Positions 1 through 10,162 of a stretch of 64,000 nt of DNA are shown one piece after another (position 1 is the stretch's first letter; every line of letters begins with the position of its first letter). The position numbers were made by a program, and so were the translations under genes. The notes under the pieces are model-generated. The model was not told the origin of the DNA. It worked only from the letters and a program-made list of their open reading frames with translations, and did no database searches. This DNA is from Lactobacillus sp. ESL0791 (lineage in GTDB: Bacteria > Bacillota > Bacilli > Lactobacillales > Lactobacillaceae), in the NCBI RefSeq assembly GCF_029433255.1, contig NZ_JAQTHU010000001.1, positions 1 through 64,000 of the forward strand, written 5' to 3'.

Positions 1-4
1 AAAT

Positions 5-1369
5 TTGTTTGCTTTGGATAAATTTTGGCAACACTTCAATAACGAAATGCGTGAACATTTTAATGAAGTTGCCTATAATGCCTGGTTCAAAAACACCAAA
101 CCACTTTCTTACGACGAAAAAACGCACGAATTAAAAATTGCGGTACAAAATCCCGTGGCTAAAGGTTACTGGGAAAAAAATTTGGCCTCACAATTAATTC
201 AATCCGCATACGGTTATGCCAATATCGAAATCATGCCGACTTTTCAAGTCATGGGTGAACAAAGTACAGAACGCATCGTCACGCCAAAAGCACAAAATAC
301 AATTACTCCCAACAAAGTTTCTCCCAGCCATGAAGATTTTATGCGAAATTTAAAACTGAACGATAAATACACCTTTGATAATTTTGTTCAAGGTGAGGGA
401 AACAAGCTCGCAGCGGGTGCAGCCCTTGCTGTCGCAGACAGTCCTGGCAGTTTTTATAACCCCCTGTTTATCTTTGGTGGCGTCGGTCTCGGAAAAACGC
501 ACCTGATGCAAGCAATCGGCCACCAAATGTTGGCCGAACGTCCGAATGCCAAAATTGTTTACATCCAAAGCGAAACGTTTGTCAACGATTTTATTAATTC
601 AATTAAAAATAAAACACAAGACCAATTTCGGGAAAAGTACCGGACCTGCGACTTATTACTAGTTGATGATATTCAATTTTTTGCTAAAAAAGAGGGCATC
701 CAAGAAGAATTCTTCCATACCTTTGAAACCCTTTATAACGACCAAAAACAGATTGTTATGACCAGTGACCGGCTGCCAACCGAAATCCCGGATCTGTCCG
801 AACGCCTGGTTTCACGGTTTACCTGGGGACTGCAAGTTGAGATCACCCCGCCGGATCTAGAAACACGGATTGCCATTTTACGTAAAAAAGCCGAGGCCGA
901 AAATTTAACGATTGATGACAACACGTTAGACTATATTGCCTCGCAAGTAGATACCAATATCCGAGAACTTGAAGGGGCGCTGGTCAAAGTTCAGGCCCAC
1001 GCTACGATCGAGCGTGAAGACATCAGCGTCAATCTAGCCAAGGAAGCTCTAGCAGATTTAAAGCTAGTTCAAAAAAATCGTGGTCTGCAGATTTCCAAAA
1101 TTCAGGAAGTGGTCGCCAACTATTTTCAAACCTCAACTTCAGAATTAAAGGGCAAAAAGCGTGTGCGCCAAATCGTTGTGCCGCGGCAAATTGCCATGTA
1201 TCTCTCACGTGAGTTAACTGATTCGAGTCTGCCAAAAATCGGCCAAGAATTTGGCGGCAAGGACCACACGACAGTCATGCACGCATACGATAAAATCAGT
1301 CAGCAGCTCAAAACCGATTCTGATATCAAAACTGCCGTCTTTGATTTGAAACAGATGCTCGATCACTAA
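5..1369 (+). CDS. dnaA: Chromosomal replication initiator protein DnaA
   Basis: DnaA binds DnaA boxes at oriC, forms an ATP-dependent filament and opens the duplex. The 454-residue protein has the N-terminal DnaB-contact domain (about 1-85), a variable linker, the AAA+ domain with Walker [10 protein letters not shown] near residues 158-166 and Walker [11 protein letters not shown] near 217-226, and the C-terminal DNA-binding domain with the signature [12 protein letters not shown]. The start is taken as TTG at 5, because MFALDKFW matches the usual lactobacillus N-terminus. The ribosome-binding site lies left of the window, so the start cannot be checked. It is the first gene of the origin cluster. 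Length is normal for the family. Confidence 0.98.
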   Translation: MFALDKFWQHFNNEMREHFNEVAYNAWFKNTKPLSYDEKTHELKIAVQNPVAKGYWEKNLASQLIQSAYGYANIEIMPTFQVMGEQSTERIVTPKAQNTITPNKVSPSHEDFMRNLKLNDKYTFDNFVQGEGNKLAAGAALAVADSPGSFYNPLFIFGGVGLGKTHLMQAIGHQMLAERPNAKIVYIQSETFVNDFINSIKNKTQDQFREKYRTCDLLLVDDIQFFAKKEGIQEEFFHTFETLYNDQKQIVMTSDRLPTEIPDLSERLVSRFTWGLQVEITPPDLETRIAILRKKAEAENLTIDDNTLDYIASQVDTNIRELEGALVKVQAHATIEREDISVNLAKEALADLKLVQKNRGLQISKIQEVVANYFQTSTSELKGKKRVRQIVVPRQIAMYLSRELTDSSLPKIGQEFGGKDHTTVMHAYDKISQQLKTDSDIKTAVFDLKQMLDH

Positions 1370-1520
1370 GAAAATTATCCACTGTGGAAAACCTGCGTTC
1401 TTATCCACTTTTTTTCAACCGCAACAATTCCGCTATCTTAAGCATCCAGTCACTTTTCAACACAAAACACAGGACCTACTAATACTACTAATAAAAGATA
1501 TAATTAATATAAATAAAACG
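1370..1520. other. oriC: oriC, dnaA-dnaN intergenic part (DnaA boxes, DnaA-trios, AT-rich unwinding region)
   Basis: Two near-consensus DnaA boxes TTATCCACT lie at 1375-1383 and 1401-1409, an inverted TTTTCCACA at 1383-1391, and a weaker TTTTCAACA at 1454-1462. A short GC-containing tract (about 1471-1476) follows, then CTA triplets at 1476-1481 and 1485-1490 with ATA between and after them. The rest, to about 1518, is almost pure A/T. This order of box, GC tract, trios and AT-rich DNA is that described for the Bacillus dnaA-dnaN unwinding site. The part of oriC upstream of dnaA is outside the window. Confidence 0.85.
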
Positions 1521-1544
1521 TACCCGAATTCAGGAGGTTTACAA

Positions 1545-2675
1545 ATGAAATTTACAATTAACCGCAACCTATTTATCGAAAATCTGAATAATGTCATGCG
1601 CGCCATTTCTTCTAGGGCAACTATTCCCATTTTAGGTGGGATCAAACTCACGCTAACCGAAACAGAATTACTGCTGACAGGTAGTGACACAGATATTTCA
1701 ATTGAATTACGCATACCCGTAACTGAAGACTTAACTGTTGAATCAACCGGTACAATTGTCCTGCCCGCACGTTTTTTCAGTGAAATTATCAAAAAATTGC
1801 CGGGAAAAAGTTTTTCTCTTGAAGTCAAAGACAGTTTTCAAACACAAATTATTTCGGAAAACAGTGAATTTACGATTAACGGTCTTGACGCGAACAATTA
1901 TCCGCGCTTACCGGAAATACCGGACGAAACTTCCTTTACAATTTCCGGCAAAACTTTTCGGGAAATCATTAATGAAACGCAGTTTGCTGTTGCCACTCAG
2001 GAAAGCCGTTTGGTTTTGACCGGGGTTCATTTCACTTTTAGTCCAGAAAAGATTCATGCTGTTGCCACCGACTCTCACCGTCTGTCAGGGCGTGCAATCA
2101 GCCTAGACAAAGGACCGCAGACTAAAACCGATTTGATTATTCCCGGCAAGAATTTGCAGGAGCTTTCCTACATAATTGGTGAAGGCGATCCGGAAATTAA
2201 AGTTAGTCCCGGGGACAGTCAAGTTTTGTTTGAAATCGGCAATATCTTGTTTTATTCCCGGTTGCTTGAGGGCAGTTATCCCGACACTGAACGCCTGATT
2301 CCAACCGAAAGCACGACAAGCGTGGAATTTGATTTGGCAGAATTGTCCAGTGCACTAGACCGGGCCAGTCTTCTTACTCATGCCGGTCGCAATAACGTGG
2401 TTGACTTAACCATGGATACAGAAAAACAGACGGTTAAGTTATCGGGTGAGTCTGCAGAAATTGGGAATGTTGAAGAAGATGTTGGCTTTAAGAAGCTTGA
2501 AGGTAAAAATTTAAAAATTTCGTTCAATCCTGATTATTTACGGGATGCACTCCGCGCTTCGGTCACGGATTCGGTAATCATGCAGTTTACACAACCGCTG
2601 CGGCCATTTACGGTGAATCCGACTAAAAAAGAGATTGATTTTGTTCAGCTGATCACGCCAGTCAGAACTTTTTAA
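1545..2675 (+). CDS. dnaN: DNA polymerase III beta subunit (sliding clamp)
   Basis: DnaN is the ring-shaped processivity clamp that tethers DNA polymerase III and also binds ligase, mismatch repair and RecF partners. The 376-residue product is of normal family length and starts MKFTINRNLFIENL, with the three-fold clamp repeat running through the chain and the conserved C-terminal segment ending LITPVRTF. The ATG is preceded by the strong ribosome-binding site AGGAGG at about 1532. A TATAAT at 1499-1504 inside the origin AT-rich region may serve as -10, without a good -35. A hairpin terminator follows, so dnaN is separated from yaaA. Confidence 0.97.
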   Translation: MKFTINRNLFIENLNNVMRAISSRATIPILGGIKLTLTETELLLTGSDTDISIELRIPVTEDLTVESTGTIVLPARFFSEIIKKLPGKSFSLEVKDSFQTQIISENSEFTINGLDANNYPRLPEIPDETSFTISGKTFREIINETQFAVATQESRLVLTGVHFTFSPEKIHAVATDSHRLSGRAISLDKGPQTKTDLIIPGKNLQELSYIIGEGDPEIKVSPGDSQVLFEIGNILFYSRLLEGSYPDTERLIPTESTTSVEFDLAELSSALDRASLLTHAGRNNVVDLTMDTEKQTVKLSGESAEIGNVEEDVGFKKLEGKNLKISFNPDYLRDALRASVTDSVIMQFTQPLRPFTVNPTKKEIDFVQLITPVRTF

Positions 2676-2694
2676 TGCTTAATTAAATTTAGGC

Positions 2695-2722
2695 AAAAGT
2701 CATCAAGTTGATGGCTTTTTTG
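2695..2722 (+). terminator. Rho-independent terminator after dnaN
   Basis: AAAAGTCATCAA pairs with TTGATGGCTTTT (one G-U pair) and runs into a T-tract. It lies 20 bases after the dnaN stop. Confidence 0.75.
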
Positions 2723-2840
2723 TTTGTCCTTTTTGGTTTAAGCAAGAATAAAAGGCCTAATTTTGCTTTTTTAGGTATTTACGATGAATTGGTTATCCTA
2801 ACTAAAAGTCGCTTATACGGCTTAATATTAGCGCTTTAGT

Positions 2841-2869
2841 TTGTCTTTTTGCCCTTAAACGAATATAAT
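2841..2869 (+). promoter_or_regulatory. Promoter for yaaA-recF-gyrB-gyrA
   Basis: TTGTCT at 2841-2846 and a perfect TATAAT at 2864-2869 are 17 bases apart, 20 bases before the yaaA start. The four genes downstream are tightly packed, so this is the likely operon promoter. Confidence 0.75.
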
Positions 2870-2889
2870 ACATATAGTAAATAAGAGAC

Positions 2890-3111
2890 GTGAAGGTGAG
2901 TATTATCGCAGAATTTATCATCAAGGGTGAATATATTACCTTGAGTCAATTTTTAAAAGAAGAAAATATTATTTCTTCCGGTGGACAGGCAAAGTGGTAT
3001 CTGCAGGAACATCAAGTTTTATTAAACGGTGAACCGGAAGTGCGGCGCGGAAAAAAACTTCATTCGGGTGACAAAGTAGAGGTTGCTGCTGAAACCTATG
3101 AATTTCATTAG
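2890..3111 (+). CDS. yaaA: S4-domain RNA-binding protein YaaA (RlbA-like)
   Basis: Small S4-domain protein of 73 residues, always found between dnaN and recF in Firmicutes. The S4 fold is visible from [12 protein letters not shown] through [18 protein letters not shown] to [15 protein letters not shown]4 domains bind structured RNA and the family is thought to act around ribosome biogenesis, but its role is not settled. The GTG at 2890 gives the longest frame. The A/G-rich AAGGTGAG just after it looks like a ribosome-binding site, so the true start might be a non-ATG codon a few residues further in. The stop is 2 bases before the recF ATG, so translation is probably coupled. Confidence 0.85.
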   Translation: MKVSIIAEFIIKGEYITLSQFLKEENIISSGGQAKWYLQEHQVLLNGEPEVRRGKKLHSGDKVEVAAETYEFH

Positions 3112-3113
3112 CA

Positions 3114-4250
3114 ATGTATTTAAAACAATTTACAGTTCAAAATTACCGTAATTTACAGGAACTTAAGATTGATTTTGCTCCCAATGTCAATATTTTTATT
3201 GGTAAAAATGCCCAAGGTAAGACCAATTTGCTGGAGGCAATTTATTTTTTAGCCTTGACGCGATCCCACCGCACAAGCAGTGATAAGGAATTAATTGCTT
3301 TTGGCAAGGATTTTGCTAATTTAACGGGCCAGGTACAAAAGAGCCAAGTTGAATTGGACTTGCGGATTTTGCTTACCAAAAAAGGGAAAAAAGTCTGGTT
3401 AAACCGCATTGAGCAGGCGAAGCTATCAAAGTATGTTGGGCAACTGAATGCGATTTTATTTTCACCTGAAGATCTTGATTTGATCAAGGGAGCACCGGCA
3501 CTCCGGCGCAAGTTTATGGATCAGGAGTTCGGTCAGATAAACGCGGAATACTTGTATTTTGCCAGCAAGTACCATCAGGTCTTGGCACAAAAAAATAATT
3601 ATCTGCGTCAAATTGTTCGGGGGGAGGCACATGATCTTGTCTTTTTGGATGTGTTATCTGACCAACTGGCAGGAATTGCCGCGGAAATAATTGTACGCCG
3701 CTTTAAGTACCTTAATTATTTGAGCAGATATGCTGGTAAGGCCTATGCGCAAATTAGTTCGGAAAGTGAAAAATTAACACTTGAATATCAGCCATCGATA
3801 GCTGATATTCAGTTGACCGACAACACTGAACAAATTTACCAAAAGGTGCTAGCCAATTTTAAACAAAATCGACCAGTTGAAATAAAGAAAGGCACCACGT
3901 TATCGGGACCGCACCGCGATGATCTTGCCTTCATGCTTGATGGCAAAAATGCCCATTTATATGGTTCACAGGGACAGCAGCGGACGATTGCTTTGAGTGT
4001 AAAGCTGGCAGAAATTCAATTGGTCCATCAATTAACGGATGAATATCCACTGCTTTTGCTTGATGATGTAATGAGCGAACTGGATCATAGCCGGCAGAGT
4101 GCCTTGCTTAATTACATTCACGGTAAGACGCAGACATTTATCACGACAACCGATCTTGCCGGTATTTCCTGGGAAATAATTAAAGCGCCACGAGTATACC
4201 GTATTCAATCTGGAAATATTAGTTTAGAAAAAGGAGAAGCGAATGGCTGA
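3114..4250 (+). CDS. recF: DNA replication and repair protein RecF
   Basis: RecF is an SMC-like ATPase that loads RecA with RecO and RecR at single-strand gaps. The 378-residue protein shows Walker A GKNAQGKT at residues 30-37, the signature-like LSGPHRDDL, and a Walker [13 protein letters not shown] near the C-terminus. The ATG begins 2 bases after the yaaA stop, and the last 8 bases overlap gyrB. No good separate ribosome-binding site is seen, in line with translational coupling to yaaA. Confidence 0.97.
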   Translation: MYLKQFTVQNYRNLQELKIDFAPNVNIFIGKNAQGKTNLLEAIYFLALTRSHRTSSDKELIAFGKDFANLTGQVQKSQVELDLRILLTKKGKKVWLNRIEQAKLSKYVGQLNAILFSPEDLDLIKGAPALRRKFMDQEFGQINAEYLYFASKYHQVLAQKNNYLRQIVRGEAHDLVFLDVLSDQLAGIAAEIIVRRFKYLNYLSRYAGKAYAQISSESEKLTLEYQPSIADIQLTDNTEQIYQKVLANFKQNRPVEIKKGTTLSGPHRDDLAFMLDGKNAHLYGSQGQQRTIALSVKLAEIQLVHQLTDEYPLLLLDDVMSELDHSRQSALLNYIHGKTQTFITTTDLAGISWEIIKAPRVYRIQSGNISLEKGEANG

Positions 4251-6207
4251 TAATAACGAAAAAGATCTTGCAAGAATCAAGAAATATGAAAAAGAAGCAG
4301 ATAAGTATAATGCCAGTCAAATTCAAGTTTTGGGTGGTTTGGAAGCCGTTCGTAAAAGACCGGGAATGTATATTGGGACAACTAGTTCCCAGGGATTGCA
4401 TCATCTGGTCTGGGAAATTATTGACAACAGCATTGATGAAAGTCTTGCTGGTTTTGCAACCAAGATTGAAATTACCGTTAATGAAGATGGCAGCGTCACG
4501 GTTCAAGATGATGGCCGGGGCATTCCGGTTGATATCCAAAAGAAAACCGGCAGACCGGCTCTAGAAACGGTTTTTACAGTTTTACATGCCGGCGGCAAAT
4601 TTGGCGGTGGCGGCTACAAGGTTTCCGGCGGTCTGCACGGTGTTGGCGCGTCCGTAGTTAATGCCCTATCGACCAAGCTTGACGTTACTACGATGCGTGA
4701 TGGCAAAAAGTACTTTATCGATTTTACACGCGGCCGGGTAAAGGATGAGATGAAAGAAATCGGCAGTGTGCCTTTATCTGAACACGGAACAATCGTGCAT
4801 TTTTATCCGGATCCAGATATTTTTACCGAGACAACTTCTTTTGACGATAAGGTATTGAAGAACCGTATCCGTGAACTTGCCTTTTTAAATAAGGGCTTGA
4901 AATTAACCTTTACCGATAAGCGGAAAGAATCAGCTGAAACTGACGTCTATCACTATGAGGGTGGCATTAAGGAATATGTTTCTTTCCTAAATAGAGATGT
5001 TGCTGTCTTGTTTGACGAGCCGATTTATGTTGAAGGCAAATATAACGAAATTGACGTTGAGGTTTCCCTCCAGTATACAAATGGCTACAAAACAACTTTG
5101 ATGACCTTTGCCAACAATATTCACACCTATGAAGGCGGAATGCATGAGGCTGGCTTTAAGACATCGTTAACTCGGGTTGTTAATGATTATGCGCACAAGG
5201 CTAAGATCCTTAAAGATAACGATGATAACCTTTCTGGTGAAGATATTCGTGAGGGAATGACTGCGGTTGTTTCGGTTAAACACCCAAATCCGCAATTTGA
5301 AGGTCAGACGAAAACCAAGTTGGGCAACTCCGATGCTCGAACTGCCGTTGATAAGGCCTTTTCTGAGACTTTTACCCGCTTTTTGATGGAAAATCCGGCA
5401 GTTGGCCGTAAAATTGTTGAAAAAGCACAATTGGCGGAACGGGCACGAACCGCTGCTAAGCGGGCGCGTGAAGTTACGCGGAAAAAGTCTGGACTAGAAA
5501 TTGCCAACTTGCCAGGTAAATTGGCCGATAACACCAGCAATGATCCGAGTATTTCCGAGTTATTTATCGTTGAGGGTAATTCTGCTGGCGGTTCCGCCAA
5601 GCAGGGACGGTCACGGCTAACGCAGGCGATTTTGCCGATCAGGGGAAAAATTCTTAACGTTGAAAAAGCCTCAATGGATCGAATTTTAGCCAATGAGGAA
5701 ATTCGCTCATTGTTTACGGCCTTAGGCACGGGTTTTGGTGCCGATTTTGATGTTTCCAAAGCGCGCTACCATAAATTGATCATTATGACGGATGCCGATG
5801 TCGATGGTGCCCACATTAGGACCCTACTGTTGACCCTATTTTATAACTACATGCGGCCAATGATTGATAAAGGCTATGTCTATATTGCTAAGCCGCCGCT
5901 ATACCAGGTACGGCAAGGCAAAGTGATTCGCTATCTGGATACCGATGAGGAACTGCATGACTACCTCGGCGAATTGCAGCCGAGTCCAAAACCACTGGTT
6001 CAGCGGTATAAGGGATTAGGTGAAATGGATCCTGAGCAGTTGTGGGAAACAACTATGGATCCGGAAAAACGCCGGCTCGACCGGGTTAGTCCAGAATATG
6101 CCAAGAATGCTGATGCGGTGTTTGAACTGCTGATGGGCAATGAGGTTGCCCCGCGGCGCGACTTTATTGAAAAGAATGCAAAATACGTTGAAAATTTGGA
6201 TGCTTAG
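4243..6207 (+). CDS. gyrB: DNA gyrase subunit B
   Basis: ATPase subunit of DNA gyrase, which introduces negative supercoils together with GyrA. The 654-residue protein carries the GHKL ATPase domain ([33 protein letters not shown]), the transducer domain and the Toprim domain ([33 protein letters not shown]), and ends in the usual C-terminal Toprim extension. The ATG overlaps the end of recF by 8 bases and has the ribosome-binding site AAAGGAG. GyrA follows 10 bases later in the same operon. Confidence 0.98.
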   Translation: MADNNEKDLARIKKYEKEADKYNASQIQVLGGLEAVRKRPGMYIGTTSSQGLHHLVWEIIDNSIDESLAGFATKIEITVNEDGSVTVQDDGRGIPVDIQKKTGRPALETVFTVLHAGGKFGGGGYKVSGGLHGVGASVVNALSTKLDVTTMRDGKKYFIDFTRGRVKDEMKEIGSVPLSEHGTIVHFYPDPDIFTETTSFDDKVLKNRIRELAFLNKGLKLTFTDKRKESAETDVYHYEGGIKEYVSFLNRDVAVLFDEPIYVEGKYNEIDVEVSLQYTNGYKTTLMTFANNIHTYEGGMHEAGFKTSLTRVVNDYAHKAKILKDNDDNLSGEDIREGMTAVVSVKHPNPQFEGQTKTKLGNSDARTAVDKAFSETFTRFLMENPAVGRKIVEKAQLAERARTAAKRAREVTRKKSGLEIANLPGKLADNTSNDPSISELFIVEGNSAGGSAKQGRSRLTQAILPIRGKILNVEKASMDRILANEEIRSLFTALGTGFGADFDVSKARYHKLIIMTDADVDGAHIRTLLLTLFYNYMRPMIDKGYVYIAKPPLYQVRQGKVIRYLDTDEELHDYLGELQPSPKPLVQRYKGLGEMDPEQLWETTMDPEKRRLDRVSPEYAKNADAVFELLMGNEVAPRRDFIEKNAKYVENLDA

Positions 6208-6217
6208 GAGGTTTTAA

Positions 6218-8695
6218 ATGGATAATGACAATCAGGGTCAGGATCACAGAATAAAAAATGTTGATCTGACCAGTGTGATGAATAGTTCATTTTTGGACTA
6301 TGCGATGTCGGTTATTGTTGCCCGTGCTCTGCCAGATGTTCGTGACGGTTTAAAACCCGTTCAGCGGCGTATTTTGTACGGAATGAGCGAATTAGGGGTT
6401 ACCCCGGACAAACCGTATAAAAAGTCAGCTAGAATTGTCGGTGAAGTTATGGGTAAATTCCACCCCCATGGTGATTCCTCAATTTATCTGGCGATGGCCC
6501 ACATGGCGCAAGATTTTAGTTACCGCTACATGCTGGTCGACGGTCACGGTAACTTTGGTTCGGTTGATGGTGACGAGCCGGCCGCAATGCGGTATACCGA
6601 GGCGCGAATGAGTAAAATTGCCGTTGAGATGCTGCGTGACATCAATAAAAATACGATTGACTGGCAGCGTAACTATGACGATGAGGAAAATGAGCCGGTT
6701 GTTTTGCCTGCCCGCATTCCGAATCTGTTAGTCAACGGTTCCAGCGGGATTGCGGTTGGGATGACGACCAATATTCCGCCGCATAATCTTAATGAGGTAA
6801 TCAGCGGCCTGCATCTCTTGATGGACAACCCTGATGCAACTACTAAGGACTTGATGAAGGTTATTCCGGGACCTGATTTTCCAACTGGTGGCATTATTAT
6901 GGGCCGCGGCGGAATATATCGGGCTTATGAAACAGGCCGCGGTAACATTGTTGTCCGGGCTAAAACCAGTATTGAAACCGAAAAAAGCGGGCGTGAACGG
7001 ATTGTTATAACCGAGCTGCCATACCTAGTTAATAAGGCGGAATTGGTTAAGAAAATTGCCGATCTTGCTCGTGCCAAAACTGTTGACGGCATTACCGGAG
7101 TTCGCGATGAGTCCGACCAAACGGGAATGCGGATGACCATTGATATTCGCCGGGATGCCAGTGCCAGCGTTGTTTTAAATAATCTTTTTAAACTGACGCA
7201 GATGCAGGCTAATTTTGGCATGAACATGGTGGCAATCGTTGACGATGCACCGCACTTTTTGACCTTAAAACAGATGCTGCAATATTACTTGGAACACCAA
7301 GAAGATGTTGTTACCCGCAGGACCAAATTTGAGCTTGCCAAGGCTGAAGCAAGAGCCCATATTCTTGAAGGCTTAAAAGTTGCCTTAGATCATATTGACG
7401 AAATAGTTAAAATCATTCGGCAAAGTGAGTCGAGCGATATTGCTAAAGCAGCATTAATCAGCCGCTTTGACCTTGATGACAAGCAGTCGCAAGCCATCCT
7501 GGACATGCGCTTAGTCCGCTTGACTGGCTTGGAGCGCGATAAAGTCGAGGCAGAATACCAAGAATTGCAAGCGAAGATTGCTGATTATAAAGATATTCTC
7601 GCCAAACCGGAACGTATTAACCAGATTATCTATGATGAATTATTGGATATTCAGAAGCGTTTTGGTGATAAGCGCCGAACAGAAATCGGTGCCAGCGAAG
7701 TGGTTTCAATTGAGGATGAAGACTTAATTGAAAAACAGGATATTTTGTTAACGTTAACGCATTCTGGTTACATTAAGCGAATGCCAATCGGTGAATTTAA
7801 GACGCAAAATCGTGGTGGTAAAGGCATTAAGGGTATGGGTGTCAAAGACGGTGACTTTATCGAAAACCTGATGTATTCAAGCACCCATGATCTATTGCTG
7901 TTCTTTACCAATAAGGGTAAAGTTTATTCCAAAAAAGCCTACGAAATTCCTGAATATGGGCGGACTGCACAAGGGTTGCCGGTAGTGAACCTCTTGCAGT
8001 TTGATAAGGGAGAAAAGATTCAAACCATTATCAATATCCCAGAAGATGCGGATGATAATTATCTCTTCTTTATTACCAAGCTGGGAACAGTAAAACGGAC
8101 CCATGTCAGTGAATTTGCCAATATCAGAAACAGCGGCTTAATTGCTTTAACCCTGCGTGATGGGGATGAACTGAGCAATGTTTTAACAACCGATGGCAAA
8201 CAAAACATTTTGATTGGAACCCACTTGGGTTACGCGGTAACGTTTAATGAAAATGATGTTCGAGCAATGGGCCGAACTGCTGCCGGTGTTCGCGGAATCA
8301 AGCTTCGCGACCATGATTATGTAGTTGGCTCGGAAATTATCAAGCCGGATGATGAAGTTTTAGTAATCTCCGAAAAGGGCTATGGTAAGCGTACGCCTGC
8401 TAAAGAATATCCGATTAAGGGCCGCGGCGGTAAAGGAATCAAAACAGCCAATATTAGTGAAAAGAATGGCCCACTTGCCGGTGTGACAGTGATTGACGGA
8501 ACTAAAGACATCATGGTAATCACCACTGACGGAATTATGATTCGCTTTAAGATCGCTGATGTTTCACAAACCGGTCGGAGCACAATGGGTGTCCGGCTGA
8601 TTAAAGTCAGCGGTGATAATAAGGTTGCCAGTCTAACAGTTGTCCCAACTGAAGACGAACAAGAAGCAGTTACCGATGAAGAAGCAGAAGAATAA
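6218..8695 (+). CDS. gyrA: DNA gyrase subunit A
   Basis: Breakage-reunion subunit of gyrase, 825 residues. The catalytic tyrosine is Tyr126 in AAMRYTEAR. The winged-helix domain, coiled-coil tower and six-bladed C-terminal DNA-wrapping domain with the GyrA-box-like QNRGGKG are present, followed by an acidic tail. In the quinolone-determining region the sequence is [10 protein letters not shown]: the position that is Glu88 in Staphylococcus aureus is Leu91 here, while the preceding Ser (Ser87) is kept. AGGAGG precedes the ATG. Last gene of the yaaA-gyrA operon, with no clear terminator after it. Confidence 0.98.
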   Translation: MDNDNQGQDHRIKNVDLTSVMNSSFLDYAMSVIVARALPDVRDGLKPVQRRILYGMSELGVTPDKPYKKSARIVGEVMGKFHPHGDSSIYLAMAHMAQDFSYRYMLVDGHGNFGSVDGDEPAAMRYTEARMSKIAVEMLRDINKNTIDWQRNYDDEENEPVVLPARIPNLLVNGSSGIAVGMTTNIPPHNLNEVISGLHLLMDNPDATTKDLMKVIPGPDFPTGGIIMGRGGIYRAYETGRGNIVVRAKTSIETEKSGRERIVITELPYLVNKAELVKKIADLARAKTVDGITGVRDESDQTGMRMTIDIRRDASASVVLNNLFKLTQMQANFGMNMVAIVDDAPHFLTLKQMLQYYLEHQEDVVTRRTKFELAKAEARAHILEGLKVALDHIDEIVKIIRQSESSDIAKAALISRFDLDDKQSQAILDMRLVRLTGLERDKVEAEYQELQAKIADYKDILAKPERINQIIYDELLDIQKRFGDKRRTEIGASEVVSIEDEDLIEKQDILLTLTHSGYIKRMPIGEFKTQNRGGKGIKGMGVKDGDFIENLMYSSTHDLLLFFTNKGKVYSKKAYEIPEYGRTAQGLPVVNLLQFDKGEKIQTIINIPEDADDNYLFFITKLGTVKRTHVSEFANIRNSGLIALTLRDGDELSNVLTTDGKQNILIGTHLGYAVTFNENDVRAMGRTAAGVRGIKLRDHDYVVGSEIIKPDDEVLVISEKGYGKRTPAKEYPIKGRGGKGIKTANISEKNGPLAGVTVIDGTKDIMVITTDGIMIRFKIADVSQTGRSTMGVRLIKVSGDNKVASLTVVPTEDEQEAVTDEEAEE

Positions 8696-8787
8696 TTAAA
8701 ATCGTTTTATTTAAAAAATTATCAAGCTTTTTACGTAATTATAACTAGAGAAGAATACAAATTCTCTCAGGATCACGTGAATGTTGG

Positions 8788-8816
8788 TTGGTAATTTTTT
8801 GTTTGTGTGCTAGAAT
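8788..8816 (+). promoter_or_regulatory. Promoter of rpsF-ssb-rpsR
   Basis: TTGGTA at 8788-8793 and TAGAAT at 8811-8816, 17 bases apart, lie in the 204-base gap between gyrA and rpsF. They give a leader of about 75 bases containing two hairpins. Confidence 0.65.
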
Positions 8817-8827
8817 TAAGCATTGTG

Positions 8828-8870
8828 AGTAATATCCTATTACTCCTTGTTCTTGAGTTTTAGCAAGAAC
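8828..8870 (+). promoter_or_regulatory. rpsF leader with two hairpins (possible S6:S18 autoregulatory site)
   Basis: Hairpin 1 is AGTAAT-ATCCT-ATTACT (8828-8844). Hairpin 2 is GTTCTTG-AGTTTTAG-CAAGAAC (8849-8870), ending about 15 bases before the ribosome-binding site. An S6:S18 complex binds the rpsF leader in many bacteria. I do not see the full conserved bulged motif of that RNA, so the assignment rests on position. Confidence 0.4.
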
Positions 8871-8899
8871 CATTTAGTCCAGAAGGAGGTGCAATAGTC

Positions 8900-9196
8900 A
8901 TGGCAACTACTAAGTACGAAATAACTTATATTATTAGACCTGATGTTGATGAGGAATCAAAGAAGGCAGTCGTTGAAAACTACGATAAAGTGATCGCAGA
9001 TAACGGCGGTACGATGGTTGAATCCAAAGACTGGGGCAAGCGTCATTTTGCATATGAAATCAATAAATATCGTGAAGGTGTTTATCATATTATGACTTTC
9101 ACTGCAGAAAACGCTGACGCAGTTGACGAATTTGGTCGTTTATCTAAAATTGACAATGCTATTTTACGTTCAATGACCGTTAAGATAGACAAGTAA
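8900..9196 (+). CDS. rpsF: 30S ribosomal protein S6
   Basis: S6 binds the platform of the 30S subunit as a heterodimer with S18. The 98-residue protein has the typical start [17 protein letters not shown] and the conserved [19 protein letters not shown] core. The ribosome-binding site AAGGAGGTG is near perfect. It is first in the rpsF-ssb-rpsR operon, an arrangement kept in nearly all Firmicutes. Confidence 0.98.
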   Translation: MATTKYEITYIIRPDVDEESKKAVVENYDKVIADNGGTMVESKDWGKRHFAYEINKYREGVYHIMTFTAENADAVDEFGRLSKIDNAILRSMTVKIDK

Positions 9197-9237
9197 TTAC
9201 ATTATCGTTTTCGTGATTTAGGAAAGGGGACCTGAGT

Positions 9238-9747
9238 ATGATAAATCGAGTTGTACTTGTTGGCCGTTTAACACGTGATCCTGAATTGCGTACTACTGGG
9301 AGTGGAATCTCGGTTGCTACGTTTACTCTTGCTGTTGACCGGCAGTATGCTAACGCTCAAGGTGAGCGCGGTGCTGATTTTATTAGCTGTGTGATTTGGC
9401 GCAAAGCAGCAGAAAATTTCTGCAACTTTACTTCCAAAGGTTCATTAGTTGGTATTGATGGCCGAATTCAAACCAGAACTTACGATAATAAAGATGGGCA
9501 GCGAGTTTATGTAACAGAAGTTATCGTTGATAACTTTGCGTTGCTTGAATCACGCAGGGAGCGTGAGGCTCGCGGCCAAAATGGTGGTTACACACCGAAT
9601 AATAATGGGAATTTTGGTGCGCCAAGCACTAATAATCCTCAGGATATGGGAGCATCATCAGCTGGCAGCGCTCAGAATGAACCCAAGGATCCGTTTGCGG
9701 GTTCTGGGGACACGATAGATATTTCGGATGATGATCTACCATTTTAA
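9238..9747 (+). CDS. ssb: Single-stranded DNA-binding protein
   Basis: Binds and protects single-stranded DNA and recruits replication and repair partners. The 169-residue protein has the OB fold in residues 1-110 (MINRVVLVGRLTRDPELR; FISCVIWRKAAENF), a glycine/asparagine-rich linker, and the acidic tail ending DISDDDLPF that docks partner proteins. It lies between the S6 and S18 genes, with AAAGGGG as ribosome-binding site. Confidence 0.97.
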   Translation: MINRVVLVGRLTRDPELRTTGSGISVATFTLAVDRQYANAQGERGADFISCVIWRKAAENFCNFTSKGSLVGIDGRIQTRTYDNKDGQRVYVTEVIVDNFALLESRREREARGQNGGYTPNNNGNFGAPSTNNPQDMGASSAGSAQNEPKDPFAGSGDTIDISDDDLPF

Positions 9748-9771
9748 ACTTTAAAGAAAGGACCTAGAGAT

Positions 9772-10011
9772 ATGGCTCAACAAAGAAGAAATAGCGGCCA
9801 TCGTCGTCGTAAGGTTGACTACATTGCTGCCAACCATATTGATTACGTTGACTACAAGGACGTTGATCTGTTGAAACGTTTTATCTCCGAAAGAGGTAAA
9901 ATTTTACCGCGTCGTGTCACTGGCACCAGTGCTAAAAATCAGCGTAAGGTAGCTAAGGCAATTGAACGCGCACGGATTATGGGCTTATTGCCATTTGTTA
10001 CTGAAGACTAA
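9772..10011 (+). CDS. rpsR: 30S ribosomal protein S18
   Basis: Small basic protein of 79 residues that pairs with S6 on the 30S platform. The family core is clear: [25 protein letters not shown] followed by the conserved ARIMGLLPF near the end. The ribosome-binding site is AAAGGA. It is the last gene of its operon and is followed by a strong terminator. Confidence 0.97.
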   Translation: MAQQRRNSGHRRRKVDYIAANHIDYVDYKDVDLLKRFISERGKILPRRVTGTSAKNQRKVAKAIERARIMGLLPFVTED

Positions 10012-10024
10012 TTAGTCTAAGAAT

Positions 10025-10056
10025 AAAAAATACAGGAGAATATCCTGTATTTTTTT
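10025..10056 (+). terminator. Rho-independent terminator after rpsR
   Basis: AAAAAATACAGGA, loop GAATA, TCCTGTATTTTTT. The stem is perfect and followed by T residues. Confidence 0.9.
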
Positions 10057-10162
10057 ATATGATAATTTGTAATCAAAATGTCAGATTTTATTTAGTTTCT
10101 TACTTGCCTTACAAGGTATAATGGTATTAATATATTTGACCTTGTGGTAGAAAGGATCTTTC

